Below, piece by piece: positions 50,639 to 60,414 of a stretch of DNA of 64,000 bases; positions within the stretch are counted from its first letter, which is position 1; each line of letters starts with the position of its first letter. The translations under genes and the position numbers were made by a program. The DNA comes from Methylococcus sp. EFPC2. GTDB lineage: Bacteria > Pseudomonadota > Gammaproteobacteria > Methylococcales > Methylococcaceae. The DNA lies in contig NZ_CP070491.1 of NCBI RefSeq assembly GCF_016925495.1, positions 3,348,001-3,412,000 on the forward strand. The letters are read 5' to 3'. The notes under the pieces were generated by a model. That model was not told the DNA's origin. It ran no database searches and saw only the letters and a program-made list of their open reading frames with translations.

Positions 50639-52891
50639 TCAACTCCAGCTCAAATCCGTCTTCGACAAAGGCAGTTGACGCACGCGCTTGCCGGTGGCGG
50701 CGAAGATGGCGTTGCACACGGCCGGCGCCAAAGGCGGCAAGGCGGGTTCGCCCAGTCCGGTCACCGGATAATTGGTCTTGAGGAAATGCACCTCGACCTT
50801 GGGCGGAGCCTCGGGGATGCGGATCAGCGGATACTCATGGAAATTGCCCTGCACGATGCGGCCTTTCTGGATGTCCAGTTCCGGGTAAAGCAGGGTGCTG
50901 AGGCCGTCGATCACCGAACCCTGCACCTGGTTTTCCGCCCCGCTCAGGTTGACGATTTGCGCGCCGATGTCGGTGGAGACCACCACGCGGTCGACCTTGA
51001 GCTTGCCGTCTTTCGACACCGTCACTTCGGCGACCTGGGCGATGTAGCCGCGATGGCTGAAGTGGAATGCGATGCCCTGGCCCTGGCCTTTGGGAAATTT
51101 CTTCTTGCCCCAGCCGGCCTGCTCCGCCACATGCTGCAACACGTGCTTCATGCGGCTGACGTCGTAGGGCACGCCGCGCTCGCCGGTGCCGGGCACGATG
51201 TCCTTGTCGCCCAGGATCTCCAGGCGGAATTCCAGCGGATCGCGCCCGGCCGCATGGGCCAGTTCGTCGATGAAACTGTGGAACACCCAGGCGAACACGT
51301 TGCTGCCCGGCGCACGCCAGGGCCCCATGGGGATGCCGCATTCCAAAGGCGTCTGCTCCAGCAGCAGGTTGGGGATCCAGCGGCCGGGGAATTCGTCACC
51401 GGACAGACTCGCCCCGGAACCCGGCACCAGCGCCGGCTTGCCGTTCTGGATCAGGTTGTGGGCGAAGGTCACGAAATGGTTGTGCCAGGCGATGAGCTTG
51501 CCCTTGGCGTCCACGCCGCCGCGCAAGAAATGGAAGCCGCCGGCGCGGAACTGGTCGTGGCGCAGGTCGTCCTCGCGCGTCCAGGTGAGCTTGACCGGCC
51601 CACTGACCCGCTTGGCGATGGCCGCCGCCTCGATCAGGTAATCCGGGATCAGCCGCCGGCCGAAGCCGCCGCCACTGCGGGTGATGTGCAGGACGATCTT
51701 GTCCTTGGGGATGCCCAAGATTTCCGCGACGATTTTCTGGCCGGCCTCGGGATTCTGCGTGGGCGCCCAGATTTCGATGCCGCCGTCCTTGACCCAGGCG
51801 GTGGTGTTTTGCGGTTCTATGCTCGCGTGGGAAATGAAGGGATAGCTGTAGGCCGCTTCCACGGTCTTCGCGGCGCCTTTCAAAGCCGCGGCGAGGTCGC
51901 CATCCTTGCGCAAGGTCTCGCTGCCGGGCTTGCTCGACAACTCCTTGGCCTTCGCGGCGAATCCCGCCCAGCTTTGCTCGGCCACCTTGCCTTCGTCCCA
52001 CACCACCTTGAGCTGCTTGCGCGCGCTGAACGCCGACCAGGTCGAGTCGGCCACGATGGCCACGCCCGGCAGCAGGCCTTTCAGATCGGACGTGCCCTCG
52101 ATCACGAAGACGTCTTTCACGCCGGGCAGTTTCTTGATCTCGTCCAGGTTGGCACTGACCACCTTGCCGCCGAAGGCCGGCGATTTCTCGTAGACCGCGT
52201 AGAGTTGGCCCGGCAGCTTGATGTCGATGCCGAACAAGGGCTGGCCTGTGACGACCTTGGGATTGTCCACCCCGGCGATGCGCGTACCGAGCAGATTGTA
52301 GTCCTTGGGATCCTTGAGACGCACCGACTCCGGCGGCGGAAGCGGCAGGGTCGCGGCCTTGGCGACGAGCTGGCCGTAGCCCAGCTTGCGCTTGCTGGCC
52401 GGGTGATGCACCGCGCTGTCCTGGGCGATGAGCTCGGACGCCGGGACTTTCCAGGTCTGCGCGGCCGCTTCGATCAGCAGGGTGCGGGCGGTCGCGCCGA
52501 GCTTGTGGAATTCCTCGTAGTTGGTCGGCGTCGAGCGCGAGCCCCCGGCACTTTGGCTGCCGTAGGCCGGATCGAGATCGCCCTGGACGATGACCACGTC
52601 CTTCCAGTTGACTTCCAGTTCCTCGGCGATGACCGTCGGCAGCGAGGTCTTGATGCCCTGGCCGATCTCCGGCTGTTTGGAGATCAGCGTCACCTGGCCG
52701 TTGGGCGCGATGCGGATGAATGCGTTGGGCTTGAACACCGCGCCGTCCGGCGCCGCCGAGGGCTTGGCGACCTTGCCTTCGGCCCCTTCCGCGCCGCCCA
52801 GGTAGAAGCCGAGCACCAGCCCGCCACCGGTGAGCGCGGACTGGCGCAGGAATGCGCGGCGGCCGACATTTTCAAGTATCTGCGCGCTCAT
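50639..52891 (-). CDS. Molybdopterin-binding large subunit of a xanthine dehydrogenase-family oxidoreductase
   Basis: 750 residues. The head [20 protein letters not shown] is a twin-arginine signal, so the enzyme acts in the periplasm. Family segments include [51 protein letters not shown] and a final [18 protein letters not shown]. This build matches isoquinoline 1-oxidoreductase-like enzymes that hydroxylate N-heterocycles or aldehydes; the true substrate is unknown. The small Fe-S subunit gene lies upstream with a 4-base overlap. No FAD subunit is present, typical of periplasmic forms that pass electrons to cytochromes. Confidence 0.9.
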   Translation of the reverse strand: MSAQILENVGRRAFLRQSALTGGGLVLGFYLGGAEGAEGKVAKPSAAPDGAVFKPNAFIRIAPNGQVTLISKQPEIGQGIKTSLPTVIAEELEVNWKDVVIVQGDLDPAYGSQSAGGSRSTPTNYEEFHKLGATARTLLIEAAAQTWKVPASELIAQDSAVHHPASKRKLGYGQLVAKAATLPLPPPESVRLKDPKDYNLLGTRIAGVDNPKVVTGQPLFGIDIKLPGQLYAVYEKSPAFGGKVVSANLDEIKKLPGVKDVFVIEGTSDLKGLLPGVAIVADSTWSAFSARKQLKVVWDEGKVAEQSWAGFAAKAKELSSKPGSETLRKDGDLAAALKGAAKTVEAAYSYPFISHASIEPQNTTAWVKDGGIEIWAPTQNPEAGQKIVAEILGIPKDKIVLHITRSGGGFGRRLIPDYLIEAAAIAKRVSGPVKLTWTREDDLRHDQFRAGGFHFLRGGVDAKGKLIAWHNHFVTFAHNLIQNGKPALVPGSGASLSGDEFPGRWIPNLLLEQTPLECGIPMGPWRAPGSNVFAWVFHSFIDELAHAAGRDPLEFRLEILGDKDIVPGTGERGVPYDVSRMKHVLQHVAEQAGWGKKKFPKGQGQGIAFHFSHRGYIAQVAEVTVSKDGKLKVDRVVVSTDIGAQIVNLSGAENQVQGSVIDGLSTLLYPELDIQKGRIVQGNFHEYPLIRIPEAPPKVEVHFLKTNYPVTGLGEPALPPLAPAVCNAIFAATGKRVRQLPLSKTDLSWS

Positions 52892-53370
52892 GCTTTAGCC
52901 CCTTTCTTGTTGCCGGCGATTTCGGCCGCACGGTGGATGCCGGCGCGGATGCGGATGTAGGTGGCGCAGCGGCACAGATTGCCGGCCAGGGCCTGGTCGA
53001 TGTCCTCGTCGGTGGGATGTGGCTTTTCCTTGAGCAGGGCCGCGGCGGTCATGATCTGGCCGGCCTGACAATAGCCGCACTGCGGCACGTCCAGCTCCTG
53101 CCAGGCTTGCTGCAGGGGATGCGCGCCCTTGGGGTCCAGGCCTTCGATGGTCGTGACCTTGGCCTTGCCGACGCTGGAAATAGGCGTCAGACAGGCCCGG
53201 GTGGGCACGCCGTCCAGATGCACGGTGCAGGCGCCGCATTGCCCGACTCCGCAGCCAAACTTGGTGCCGACGAGTTCCAGGCTGTCGCGCAGCACCCAAA
53301 GCAGCGGAGTGTCGGAAGCGACGTCCACGGTTTTGGACGCGCCGTTGATGGTGAGTGTGTATTTGCTCAT
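52888..53370 (-). CDS. [2Fe-2S] small subunit of the molybdenum hydroxylase
   Basis: 160 residues. The N-terminal plant-type ferredoxin domain has the cluster motif [16 protein letters not shown] with a fourth Cys in RACLTP. The C-terminal helical domain has the second cluster's cysteines in [11 protein letters not shown] and [12 protein letters not shown]. It carries electrons from the molybdenum site in the large subunit. It has no signal peptide, consistent with piggy-back Tat export with the large subunit. The start [17 protein letters not shown] was chosen because the fold begins there; the 38 upstream codons lack coding character. It overlaps the large-subunit gene by 4 bases. Confidence 0.92.
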   Translation of the reverse strand: MSKYTLTINGASKTVDVASDTPLLWVLRDSLELVGTKFGCGVGQCGACTVHLDGVPTRACLTPISSVGKAKVTTIEGLDPKGAHPLQQAWQELDVPQCGYCQAGQIMTAAALLKEKPHPTDEDIDQALAGNLCRCATYIRIRAGIHRAAEIAGNKKGAKA

Positions 53371-53571
53371 GAAGCGGGGGCACTCCGAATGAATCCCGGC
53401 CGAGCCGGGGACTACGCTGGTGATGGCGGGATGGGGTTTTGCCCCGCGACCGCTCCGTGATCGCAGACCCAAACCCCATTCCACGTTCCTGATTCATCCA
53501 TGCTCGCGTTAAACGCAAGCGGGCCGGGGCGGCGGTAACCCGCAGCACCGGCCCTTTCCTTAGAGCGCCTG

Positions 53572-55116
53572 CTATCCCTGGGCGCCGGCTTTGTGCTTGT
53601 GCGCCTTGGCCTTGCCCGGCTTGCCCTTGGCCTCGGATTCCTCAACCTTGGCCAGACCGATGTAGCCGCGCAAGTCGTTCAGCTTGACCACGCCCGGTCC
53701 GTGCAGCGGTGCGATCTGGGCCACATCCAGCTTCAGCTTCTGGATGTTCTCGTACAGGTTCTGCGAGTACGGATTCACCGAGGTCGGCAGCGCCGCGCCC
53801 GGAGCCGGCGGGGTGTAGGCATCGACTTCGATCAGGATCTTTTCCGCAGGCAGATAGATCAGATCGAATGCGTCGTTGTGGCTGTTGCCGGCGATCGAAT
53901 GGATCTCGATCTTGCGGTCGCCGTCCGACAGCGCAACCCTGCCGTTATGGGCGGCGAACTGCGGAGTCTTCTTGGAGCCTTCGAGGCGGTCCGGGTTGAG
54001 CGTGTGCGGATTGGCCCAAACCTTCTCGTAGTAGTCCTTGTTGGCCTGCTCGGTCACGATGGTCGCGCCTTCGTCCACGAAGGTACGCAGGCCGCCGGAA
54101 TGATCGAAGTGCGCATGGGTGTTCACCAGGAACTTGATCGGCTTGCCGGGGATCAATTCCTTGGCCTTGGCTATCACGGCGTTGGAGCGGTCCTCGTTGA
54201 GCGGAGCCTCGACCAGCACGATGTGGTCCTTCTGTTCGATGGCGACGCTGTGGTGCGTTCCGCCGGTCAGGTAGTAGACGCCGTTAGCCAGCCTCTCGCT
54301 CTTCACGACCACGGCGGGCGGCTTGGCATTGGCGATTTCGGAAGGCACGACGATGTCCACGGCCGGGTTCAGCTTGACCTCGGAAACGTTGAGATCCAGC
54401 ACCGGATGACCTCCCTGGGTCCTGACGATGTGGGCGGGGAACTGGATGCCGCCGAAATCCTTGTAATCGGAGAACTTGGTTTCGACCAGCGTGTCGCCCA
54501 GCACCGGATTGTCTATCCAGGTCTGTATGCTCTCGACCTCGTTCTTGGCGTTGATGGTACCCACGTAGCGGTATTTTCCGCCCACGGTGAAGGACACGAC
54601 GCTGCCGTTCTCGCTGTCTTCCGAGCTCGCGTGGTTGTCGCGGGCGGCCTTCAGAAAGCCTTGCGGGGTGGACCAGATTTCGGCGGCGCGCTCTTCCACG
54701 GCGGCGGCCTGCAGCGAGGGTACGCCGGCCGAACCCGGTGCGGCGTTGGGGGCCGGAGCCACGTTCCATGCGGTCGTTCCGCTGATGTACTGGTCGGGCT
54801 TCTGCTCGACCGGGGTCGGACGATTGCGGCCGGGTTCGACGATCTGCTTGCGGGCGATCTGAACGTGCGCGCTGGACGTATCGTAATTGATATCCGCCGT
54901 ATAGCTGCTGACCGCGAACGGCGGCCATGCCAGAGTCGGGTTGGGCGCCTGGCCGAACTGGAACCAGCGGCCGGTACCGGAGAATTCGATGGACTTGGTT
55001 TCGCCGACTTTCAGCTGGTGTGCGGCGGCGTGCACCGGGTGCTTGTCCGTGCTCGCGCAGCCGCCGAGGATGGCCGCGACTGCCAAAGCGAGAACCGGGT
55101 ACTTGTATCTACTCAT
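53572..55116 (-). CDS. Metallo-beta-lactamase-fold lipoprotein
   Basis: 514 residues. MSRYKYPVLALAVAAILGGC is a lipoprotein signal. An N-terminal domain of about 230 residues (beta-rich, AQLQV-free, with FTVGGKYRYVGTINAKNEVE) precedes a metallo-beta-lactamase fold with the zinc motif VNTHAHFDHSGGLRTF, a later His in HSIAGNSHNDAF and a final IAPLHGPGVV. It should hydrolyse an ester, lactam or thioester in the envelope, but the substrate is unknown. A Lys/Ala-rich tail follows. GGAGC is six bases before the start. A borderline sigma-54-like site lies at 55178-55193. Confidence 0.85.
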   Translation of the reverse strand: MSRYKYPVLALAVAAILGGCASTDKHPVHAAAHQLKVGETKSIEFSGTGRWFQFGQAPNPTLAWPPFAVSSYTADINYDTSSAHVQIARKQIVEPGRNRPTPVEQKPDQYISGTTAWNVAPAPNAAPGSAGVPSLQAAAVEERAAEIWSTPQGFLKAARDNHASSEDSENGSVVSFTVGGKYRYVGTINAKNEVESIQTWIDNPVLGDTLVETKFSDYKDFGGIQFPAHIVRTQGGHPVLDLNVSEVKLNPAVDIVVPSEIANAKPPAVVVKSERLANGVYYLTGGTHHSVAIEQKDHIVLVEAPLNEDRSNAVIAKAKELIPGKPIKFLVNTHAHFDHSGGLRTFVDEGATIVTEQANKDYYEKVWANPHTLNPDRLEGSKKTPQFAAHNGRVALSDGDRKIEIHSIAGNSHNDAFDLIYLPAEKILIEVDAYTPPAPGAALPTSVNPYSQNLYENIQKLKLDVAQIAPLHGPGVVKLNDLRGYIGLAKVEESEAKGKPGKAKAHKHKAGAQG

Positions 55117-55177
55117 GTAAGCTCCGAGGTGTGATGAGATTTGTATATAAGGGAATGACTGGAACCGGGCATGCTTA

Positions 55178-55193
55178 TGCGAAATCCGTACCG
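55178..55193 (-). promoter_or_regulatory. Weak candidate sigma-54 promoter of the lactamase-fold gene
   Basis: Minus strand CGGTAC-GGATT-TCGCA, 8 of 11 consensus positions with correct spacing. Predicted start near 55167, about 50 bases before the gene. Confidence 0.35.
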
Positions 55194-55392
55194 CCAGAAA
55201 CACGCCATGACCGGGAGCTGAAAAGATCTTGTCTTTCAGCCAGATGAAGATGACCTGACGCCCGGCGGCGCGAACCGGAAGGCGGGCGCGGCCCGGGTCG
55301 CTGCTGAAATTCGAGCAGACCATGGTGACCTGGCAACAGTACTGCACGCACCGGGGCAGACCGATGGCCGGCGTGGACGGCAAAGCCGCCGT

Positions 55393-58047
55393 TCAATGGG
55401 AACTGCGCGCCAGCCAGCCATCCAGGAGAGCCAAACGCTCCCGCCGCACCTTGATGCGGTAGGCAATGCTGGCGACCGCCGTGTCGGCGGCGCGGCGGGC
55501 ACCCGGAGCGATATGCTCCTCCGCGTACGCCTTCACCTTGCCTATCATCGCCGGGTCGACCGAAGCCTCGGCGATGCGCGGGAAGAAGCGGTTGCGCGAG
55601 GGTCCGTCCAGCCTCTCGTTGACGGCTTCACGATGAGCCACCGCATAGTCGAAAGCCAGATCGGGATGCAGACGGGCGACCGCCTGGATGATCGCGGCGC
55701 TGTTGGTCGCGCCCGGCTCGTTCGTCAGCGCCAGATCCAGGGCGCGCCGCGCCAGCCCTTCGTCCTCGGTCGCGCCCAGCAGGGCATAGAACCGGTCCTT
55801 GATGAGCGGGGTCTTCTCCGCCGTGGCCGCGGCGTGCAATTCATCCCACGTCGCTCCGTCGGCGTGCCGTGCGACCACGCCAAGAACCGTCTTGCGCAGC
55901 GCGGCGGGCAGGGCCGACGCCTCGGTTTTCTGGGCGGCATAAAGCCGGCGGGCTTCGGCGATGGCTTCCGGCGCCTGCAGCGAGCCCAGGGTATCGATCA
56001 ATTCATTGCGCAGGATGGCCACCGGATCCGGCTCGTTCTCCCGGACAGCCCAGCCCACCCGTTCCAGGACAGGCCTCAGCCGGGCGACCGCATAGGCTCG
56101 AAACGCGGCCTGGCGGCTCGGTTCGCCCCGATAGTACTCGTCGATGCTGCGAAACACGCCTGCGATCCTGCCCCAGACCTGCGGCTCGGCATCGACCGGG
56201 GTGGCCTCGACCAGGTCGAGAAAATCCGCGGCGGATTGCCGCCCGGATAAACCCAGCGCCCAGGTATCGGACAGGATGCCGAGCTGATCGATGGGTGCGA
56301 TGGCGGCGAAATTGCGCACGATGCCGGCGAACGCTCCCGGCGCGTACAGCGTCCGGTAATAGCCGCTCTGCCCCGCGTTGACGATGAGGCTGCCGCAGCC
56401 CGGCACCGTGATATCTGCCCTGCCTCCGGTCACCAGCGTGCTCGCCGGCGCCGCATCGCCGAGCGACCGGACGATCACCGGCACGCGCCAGGCCAGAGGC
56501 TTCTTGTCCGGTCTGTCCTTGCTGAATTCGCCCTGTTTGAGACTCAGGTGACTGCGGCCGCCGCGGCAAACCGCCTCGTCCACCTCGATCAGCGGCGCAC
56601 CCGGCTGCAGGGTGAAATCGCGGGCGATGGCCGCGATGGGCTTGTCGGCGACCGTTTCCAGCGCGCGCCAAAGATCGTCCGATTGCGTGTTGCGGTAAGC
56701 CTGGTCCTTCATATAGCGGCGGATGCCTTCGCGCCAGGCGTCGGCGCCCACATAAGCCTCCAGCATGCGGATGACCGCTTCGCCCTTCTGGTAGGTGATG
56801 GCATCGAAGGCCTGGGCGATTTCTTCCACCGCCTTCACCGGTTGCACGACGGGATGGGTGCTGGCCAGGGCGTCCAGTTCCATGGCGCGCTCGCGCCCGC
56901 CGACCGCGCGCAGTTCGGTGCGCCATTCGGGATGCAGGTGCGCGGTGGTGCGGCTGTCCATCCAGGAGGCGAAACTTTCGTTGAGCCAGAGATCGTCCCA
57001 CCAGGCCATGGTCACCAGATCGCCGAACCACTGATGGGCCATCTCATGGGCGGCGACGGAGAAAGCCTGTTGTTTGTCGGCCTGGTTGGAGATGGTCGGG
57101 TCGAGCAGAATGGAATGCTCGAAGGTGAAAATCGCCCCCCAGTTTTCCATCGCGCTGAAGAACTGGCTGCGGCCGGGAGCCGCGACGTTGTCCAGCTTGG
57201 ACAAGGGATAAGGCGTGCCGAAATAGTCGTTGTATTCCGTCAACAACGCGCGGGACGATTCCAGGGCGAATGCCGCCTGCGCCGCTCCGCCCTTGCGCGT
57301 GACCACCCCGATTTCGGTGGCGCCGGACTGCGCCGTGGCCCGATCGAACTCGCCCAGACCGAAGAACAGCAAATAGGTGGACATGCGCGGCGTGGTGGCG
57401 AAGCGTACCCGGGCCAAACCCTTGCCGAGTGCGAACGTCTCTTCCACCGGCGTGTTGCCGATCGCCGTCAGTCCGGCCGGCACTGTCACCTCCAGCCGGA
57501 AGGTCGCCTTGTGCGCCGGCTCGTCCCAAGACGGAATCAGGCGACGGGCGTCGGAGCTTTCGAACTGGGTGTAGAGTGCGCGCCTGGCGCCTTCCGGAGT
57601 GTCGTAGTCGAGCGCGAACAGGCCGGCGGCCTGGGTACCGATCTTGCCGGAATAGTCGATGTCCAGCCGATACCGGCCTTGCGGTATGGACCGGTCGAAC
57701 GTGAAGGTCGCCGTCTGTGCGGCCGCATCGGCCTGCACGGCCGGTGCCGCAAACACCGTTCCGTCGGAGTCATTGGACAAACTGACTTTACCGAAAGCCA
57801 GATCCGCGGCGTTGAGGACGATGCGGGAGCTGGGCTCCAGCACTTCGATGGCGATCGCCACCTTGCCGGTGAAGCTCAGGCCCTTAATATCCGGCACGAT
57901 CGCCACGTCGTAATGGGTGGGACGCACGTTGCGCGGCAACTGGGTCGGGACTTCATCCGCGGCCGGCGGCGCCGCCACGGCATGGGCAGCGGGAAACATC
58001 TGAGCGAGAACGGCAAGGACGGTGGCGGTAAGCAAATGGCGATGCAT
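55393..58047 (-). CDS. Exported M1-family (PepN-like) aminopeptidase
   Basis: 884 residues. A Sec signal (MHRHLLTATVLAVLAQMFPA) precedes the M1 N-terminal beta domain (RPTHYDVAIVPDI). The catalytic domain has the exopeptidase motif SAMENWGAIFTFE and the zinc site HEMAHQWFGDLVTM with the distant Glu in LWLNESFASW. A long ERAP-like helical C-terminal domain follows. It removes N-terminal residues from peptides, here in the periplasm. The start was chosen at the signal peptide, not at the open frame's first ATG 29 codons upstream. No operon partner is evident. Confidence 0.92.
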   Translation of the reverse strand: MHRHLLTATVLAVLAQMFPAAHAVAAPPAADEVPTQLPRNVRPTHYDVAIVPDIKGLSFTGKVAIAIEVLEPSSRIVLNAADLAFGKVSLSNDSDGTVFAAPAVQADAAAQTATFTFDRSIPQGRYRLDIDYSGKIGTQAAGLFALDYDTPEGARRALYTQFESSDARRLIPSWDEPAHKATFRLEVTVPAGLTAIGNTPVEETFALGKGLARVRFATTPRMSTYLLFFGLGEFDRATAQSGATEIGVVTRKGGAAQAAFALESSRALLTEYNDYFGTPYPLSKLDNVAAPGRSQFFSAMENWGAIFTFEHSILLDPTISNQADKQQAFSVAAHEMAHQWFGDLVTMAWWDDLWLNESFASWMDSRTTAHLHPEWRTELRAVGGRERAMELDALASTHPVVQPVKAVEEIAQAFDAITYQKGEAVIRMLEAYVGADAWREGIRRYMKDQAYRNTQSDDLWRALETVADKPIAAIARDFTLQPGAPLIEVDEAVCRGGRSHLSLKQGEFSKDRPDKKPLAWRVPVIVRSLGDAAPASTLVTGGRADITVPGCGSLIVNAGQSGYYRTLYAPGAFAGIVRNFAAIAPIDQLGILSDTWALGLSGRQSAADFLDLVEATPVDAEPQVWGRIAGVFRSIDEYYRGEPSRQAAFRAYAVARLRPVLERVGWAVRENEPDPVAILRNELIDTLGSLQAPEAIAEARRLYAAQKTEASALPAALRKTVLGVVARHADGATWDELHAAATAEKTPLIKDRFYALLGATEDEGLARRALDLALTNEPGATNSAAIIQAVARLHPDLAFDYAVAHREAVNERLDGPSRNRFFPRIAEASVDPAMIGKVKAYAEEHIAPGARRAADTAVASIAYRIKVRRERLALLDGWLARSSH

Positions 58048-58137
58048 CGAAAACCTCGAAACGGTGATCGGATTTGGGGGCGGAGCAATATCTTCGTCCA
58101 AAACGTGCAAATTAGTGCGGACGGCAGGCCCCATCAG

Positions 58138-58491
58138 TTATGAATTAGGTCCACTGTGAGGTCGGTAGATGTACAGGGGATATCCGCATCTTCCCAGTAC
58201 GGATGCGGCGAAAGCCCAAAAAGCCATTATGAACAAAGCGAACGCCAGCCTCCCGTCGCGGGTACTTACAAAATCACCGAAGATCGTATCCGGAGCGAGA
58301 ACACTTTGCGCGTAGCATGTGAACAGCACAACGACTCCTGCTCCATAGACGGTTAGTCCAGCGCGCGTAATTGTGATTTTCGGCGGCATTTTCTTGTGAA
58401 TTATCCGAAACCCGATGAAAAACGGAAGGTAGAGAATTGCGCCTGCCAGCAATGCCATCGTTCCGATGATTAACAAAGCCGAGATGTTCAT
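58138..58491 (-). CDS. Small membrane protein of unknown function
   Basis: 117 residues with three hydrophobic segments: ALLIIGTMALLAGAILYLPF, LTVYGAGVVVLFTCYA and LAFALFIMAFWAFAASVLG. It is preceded by AAGGAGAGGGGT directly before the ATG, a strong ribosome site, which is why I accept it. I recognise no family. It lies 90 bases upstream of the aminopeptidase gene on the same strand and might be co-transcribed. Confidence 0.65.
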   Translation of the reverse strand: MNISALLIIGTMALLAGAILYLPFFIGFRIIHKKMPPKITITRAGLTVYGAGVVVLFTCYAQSVLAPDTIFGDFVSTRDGRLAFALFIMAFWAFAASVLGRCGYPLYIYRPHSGPNS

Positions 58492-58540
58492 ACCCCTCTC
58501 CTTGATTAACCGGCTATGGCGCTCGCGCCATCACCTGTTT

Positions 58541-58572
58541 CTCTCACCCCGTCCTCTCTCAGAGGGAGAGGG
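58541..58572. repeat. Dispersed palindromic repeat unit, copy 5
   Basis: CTCTCACCCCGTCCTCTCTC followed by AGAGGGAGAGGG: the same CCTCACCCC plus palindrome layout as the units at 46.9 and 50.3-50.6 kb, here single and partly degenerate. Confidence 0.7.
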
Positions 58573-58717
58573 AGATTAAAGTGTTCGCTTCGCGGCTTTC
58601 ATGGCAATCGGACCATAACTTAAACCGGCTTCGTGGGAGCCCTTCCCAGTACCCACTGGGCGTGCAGACGAGCACACAGCAGCGAGTCCAGGCTTCAGGG
58701 CTGCTCCCCCCTCGTCA

Positions 58718-60133
58718 TCAAGGCGCCGAATTGACGCGGAATTTGCTCAAATCCGGCGGTACCACGGGCTTTTCGGCACGGGGTGTGCCGGCCGGCGCCC
58801 ATTCGTAGGGTACGGGCTGTCCGCGATAGAGCTGGTTGTTGGCGGTCGGCTTGCCGGTGACCGGATCCTTGCCGGTGCGGAAGTAGGGGTTCACATATTC
58901 CCACACGATTTCGCCGTCCGGCGTCACCTGAAACAAACGCCCGCTTTGACCCTCGTCGATGAAGGTGTTGCCGTTGGGCAGGCGGCGCGCCGCGCTGATG
59001 TGGGTACTGCGGAACGACCAGCCTGGTCCGCCGGAACTTTCACCGGTGTATTGCCAGACGACTTCCTTCTTGACGGGGTCGATCTCCAGCACCCGCGAAC
59101 CGCCGGTAATGGGCAGCGCGACCGGCGGATAGCCGGATTGCCCCTGGTTGTCGAAGACCAGAAGATTGCCGGCGCCCGGCAGGCCGTCCGGGATGATGTG
59201 CGCGTCGTGCTGGCCGGCGATCTGATCGACCGGACGCGGCACTTTACGGCCCTCGGGGCCTCTGGGCGTCTTGGGGAAACTGGGGCCCAGGGTCCACACG
59301 ATCTTGCCGGTCTTCTTCTCGATGATCGCGATGAAATTGGCGTTGCGCGCGTCGAAGATCAGGTTCTCCGGATCGAAGCGCTTGTCGCCGGCGTCGAACC
59401 AGCGGTTCGGCCCGACCACCTTGAGGTTGTTGACGTGCAGATAATCGGGATCTTCGGTGGCGCGCAGCAGTTTGAGCTGGTCCGGCTTGAAGCCGAATTC
59501 GTTGACATGATCTCCCCCTTTCCACTGCCAGACGACCTCGCCCGCCGGGTTCACTTCGTAAATCACGTCGTCCAGCAATTGCGGCAGCTTGAAGCCTTTA
59601 ACCGGGTGGACCAGGTTGGCCAGCACCACGGTGTTGCCGTTGGGCAGACGGGCCCAATCGTGGTGTTGCTGCGCCGCGCCGCCCGGCGCCTTCTCACCGA
59701 AAGACCAGACGGTCTTGCCTTCCCAATCCAGCTCGCCCACCGTCTTGGTGATGCGGCGGTTGACCTGTCCCGGCACGAGGTCGGTTCCCTTACCCTCGCC
59801 CGTTTCCAGCGTCACGAACACGTGGCCCAGCTTGCCGCCGTTGAGCTTGGGGTCGATCGCGGTGCTGTGGCCGGCGGCGTCTTTCCATTCGTGTACCGAA
59901 TTGCCGTCGAGGTCGATGAGATGGGCGATGTTGTCCCCAGAGGTGAACAACACGAACGAGTTATAGGCCTTGGCCGGATCGTAGCGCGTGGTGCCGGTGG
60001 GGAACACGCCGGGGCCGGCCAATGCCGGCAGGGTCAGGGTGGTGGCAACAAAGGCCAGCGCGATCTGCTGGGGACGCAACGATAGCGCTGTGTGACGGAA
60101 ACGCGCAGACGGAACGGAATTTTTATGGGTCAT
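58718..60133 (-). CDS. Exported arylsulfotransferase-family (beta-propeller) protein
   Basis: 471 residues. A hydrophobic signal segment (IALAFVATTLTLPALAGPG) lies about 26 residues in. The body has repeated propeller-like blades of the arylsulfotransferase type: ITKTVGELDWEGKTVWSFGE, HHDWARLPNGNTVVLANLV, NPAGEVVWQWKGGDHVNEF, GQHDAHIIPDGLPGAGNLLV and RRLPNGNTFIDEGQSGRLFQ. Known members transfer sulfate between phenols in the periplasm, but many relatives have no tested activity. A sigma-54-like site lies about 60 bases upstream of the start. Confidence 0.82.
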   Translation of the reverse strand: MTHKNSVPSARFRHTALSLRPQQIALAFVATTLTLPALAGPGVFPTGTTRYDPAKAYNSFVLFTSGDNIAHLIDLDGNSVHEWKDAAGHSTAIDPKLNGGKLGHVFVTLETGEGKGTDLVPGQVNRRITKTVGELDWEGKTVWSFGEKAPGGAAQQHHDWARLPNGNTVVLANLVHPVKGFKLPQLLDDVIYEVNPAGEVVWQWKGGDHVNEFGFKPDQLKLLRATEDPDYLHVNNLKVVGPNRWFDAGDKRFDPENLIFDARNANFIAIIEKKTGKIVWTLGPSFPKTPRGPEGRKVPRPVDQIAGQHDAHIIPDGLPGAGNLLVFDNQGQSGYPPVALPITGGSRVLEIDPVKKEVVWQYTGESSGGPGWSFRSTHISAARRLPNGNTFIDEGQSGRLFQVTPDGEIVWEYVNPYFRTGKDPVTGKPTANNQLYRGQPVPYEWAPAGTPRAEKPVVPPDLSKFRVNSAP

Positions 60134-60189
60134 GGACGACTCTTAACAGCGGGATGAATGGGGGCGGCATCAAACAACCCGCATCCCGA

Positions 60190-60205
60190 TGCAGCATGCG
60201 TGCCG
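60190..60205 (-). promoter_or_regulatory. Candidate sigma-54 promoter of the arylsulfotransferase-family gene
   Basis: Minus strand CGGCAC-GCATG-CTGCA, 9 of 11 consensus positions, correct spacing. Predicted start near 60179, about 46 bases before the gene. Confidence 0.5.
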
Positions 60206-60414
60206 CGCAGCCCCAATCGGATTGCACGGGTTTTCCCCCGTTCGCCCCAGCCCCGCTGCTGCCATCGCACCAATCTGCGTCTTGGAGGTTGCCCTGGCAA
60301 CACTCGGCGGCCGATGGCACCAAGCCGGGAAGATCTTGTCGAAACGATTTTAGCGAAAGAAGGAACCCGGCGCCCGAGGCCCCGTCATCCCTTTACGTTC
60401 CAGAGGACACACCG

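Noticed and set aside
50675-52960. 761-codon open frame opposite the molybdenum hydroxylase
   Set aside because: Antisense to a full-length well-conserved gene; no features of its own.
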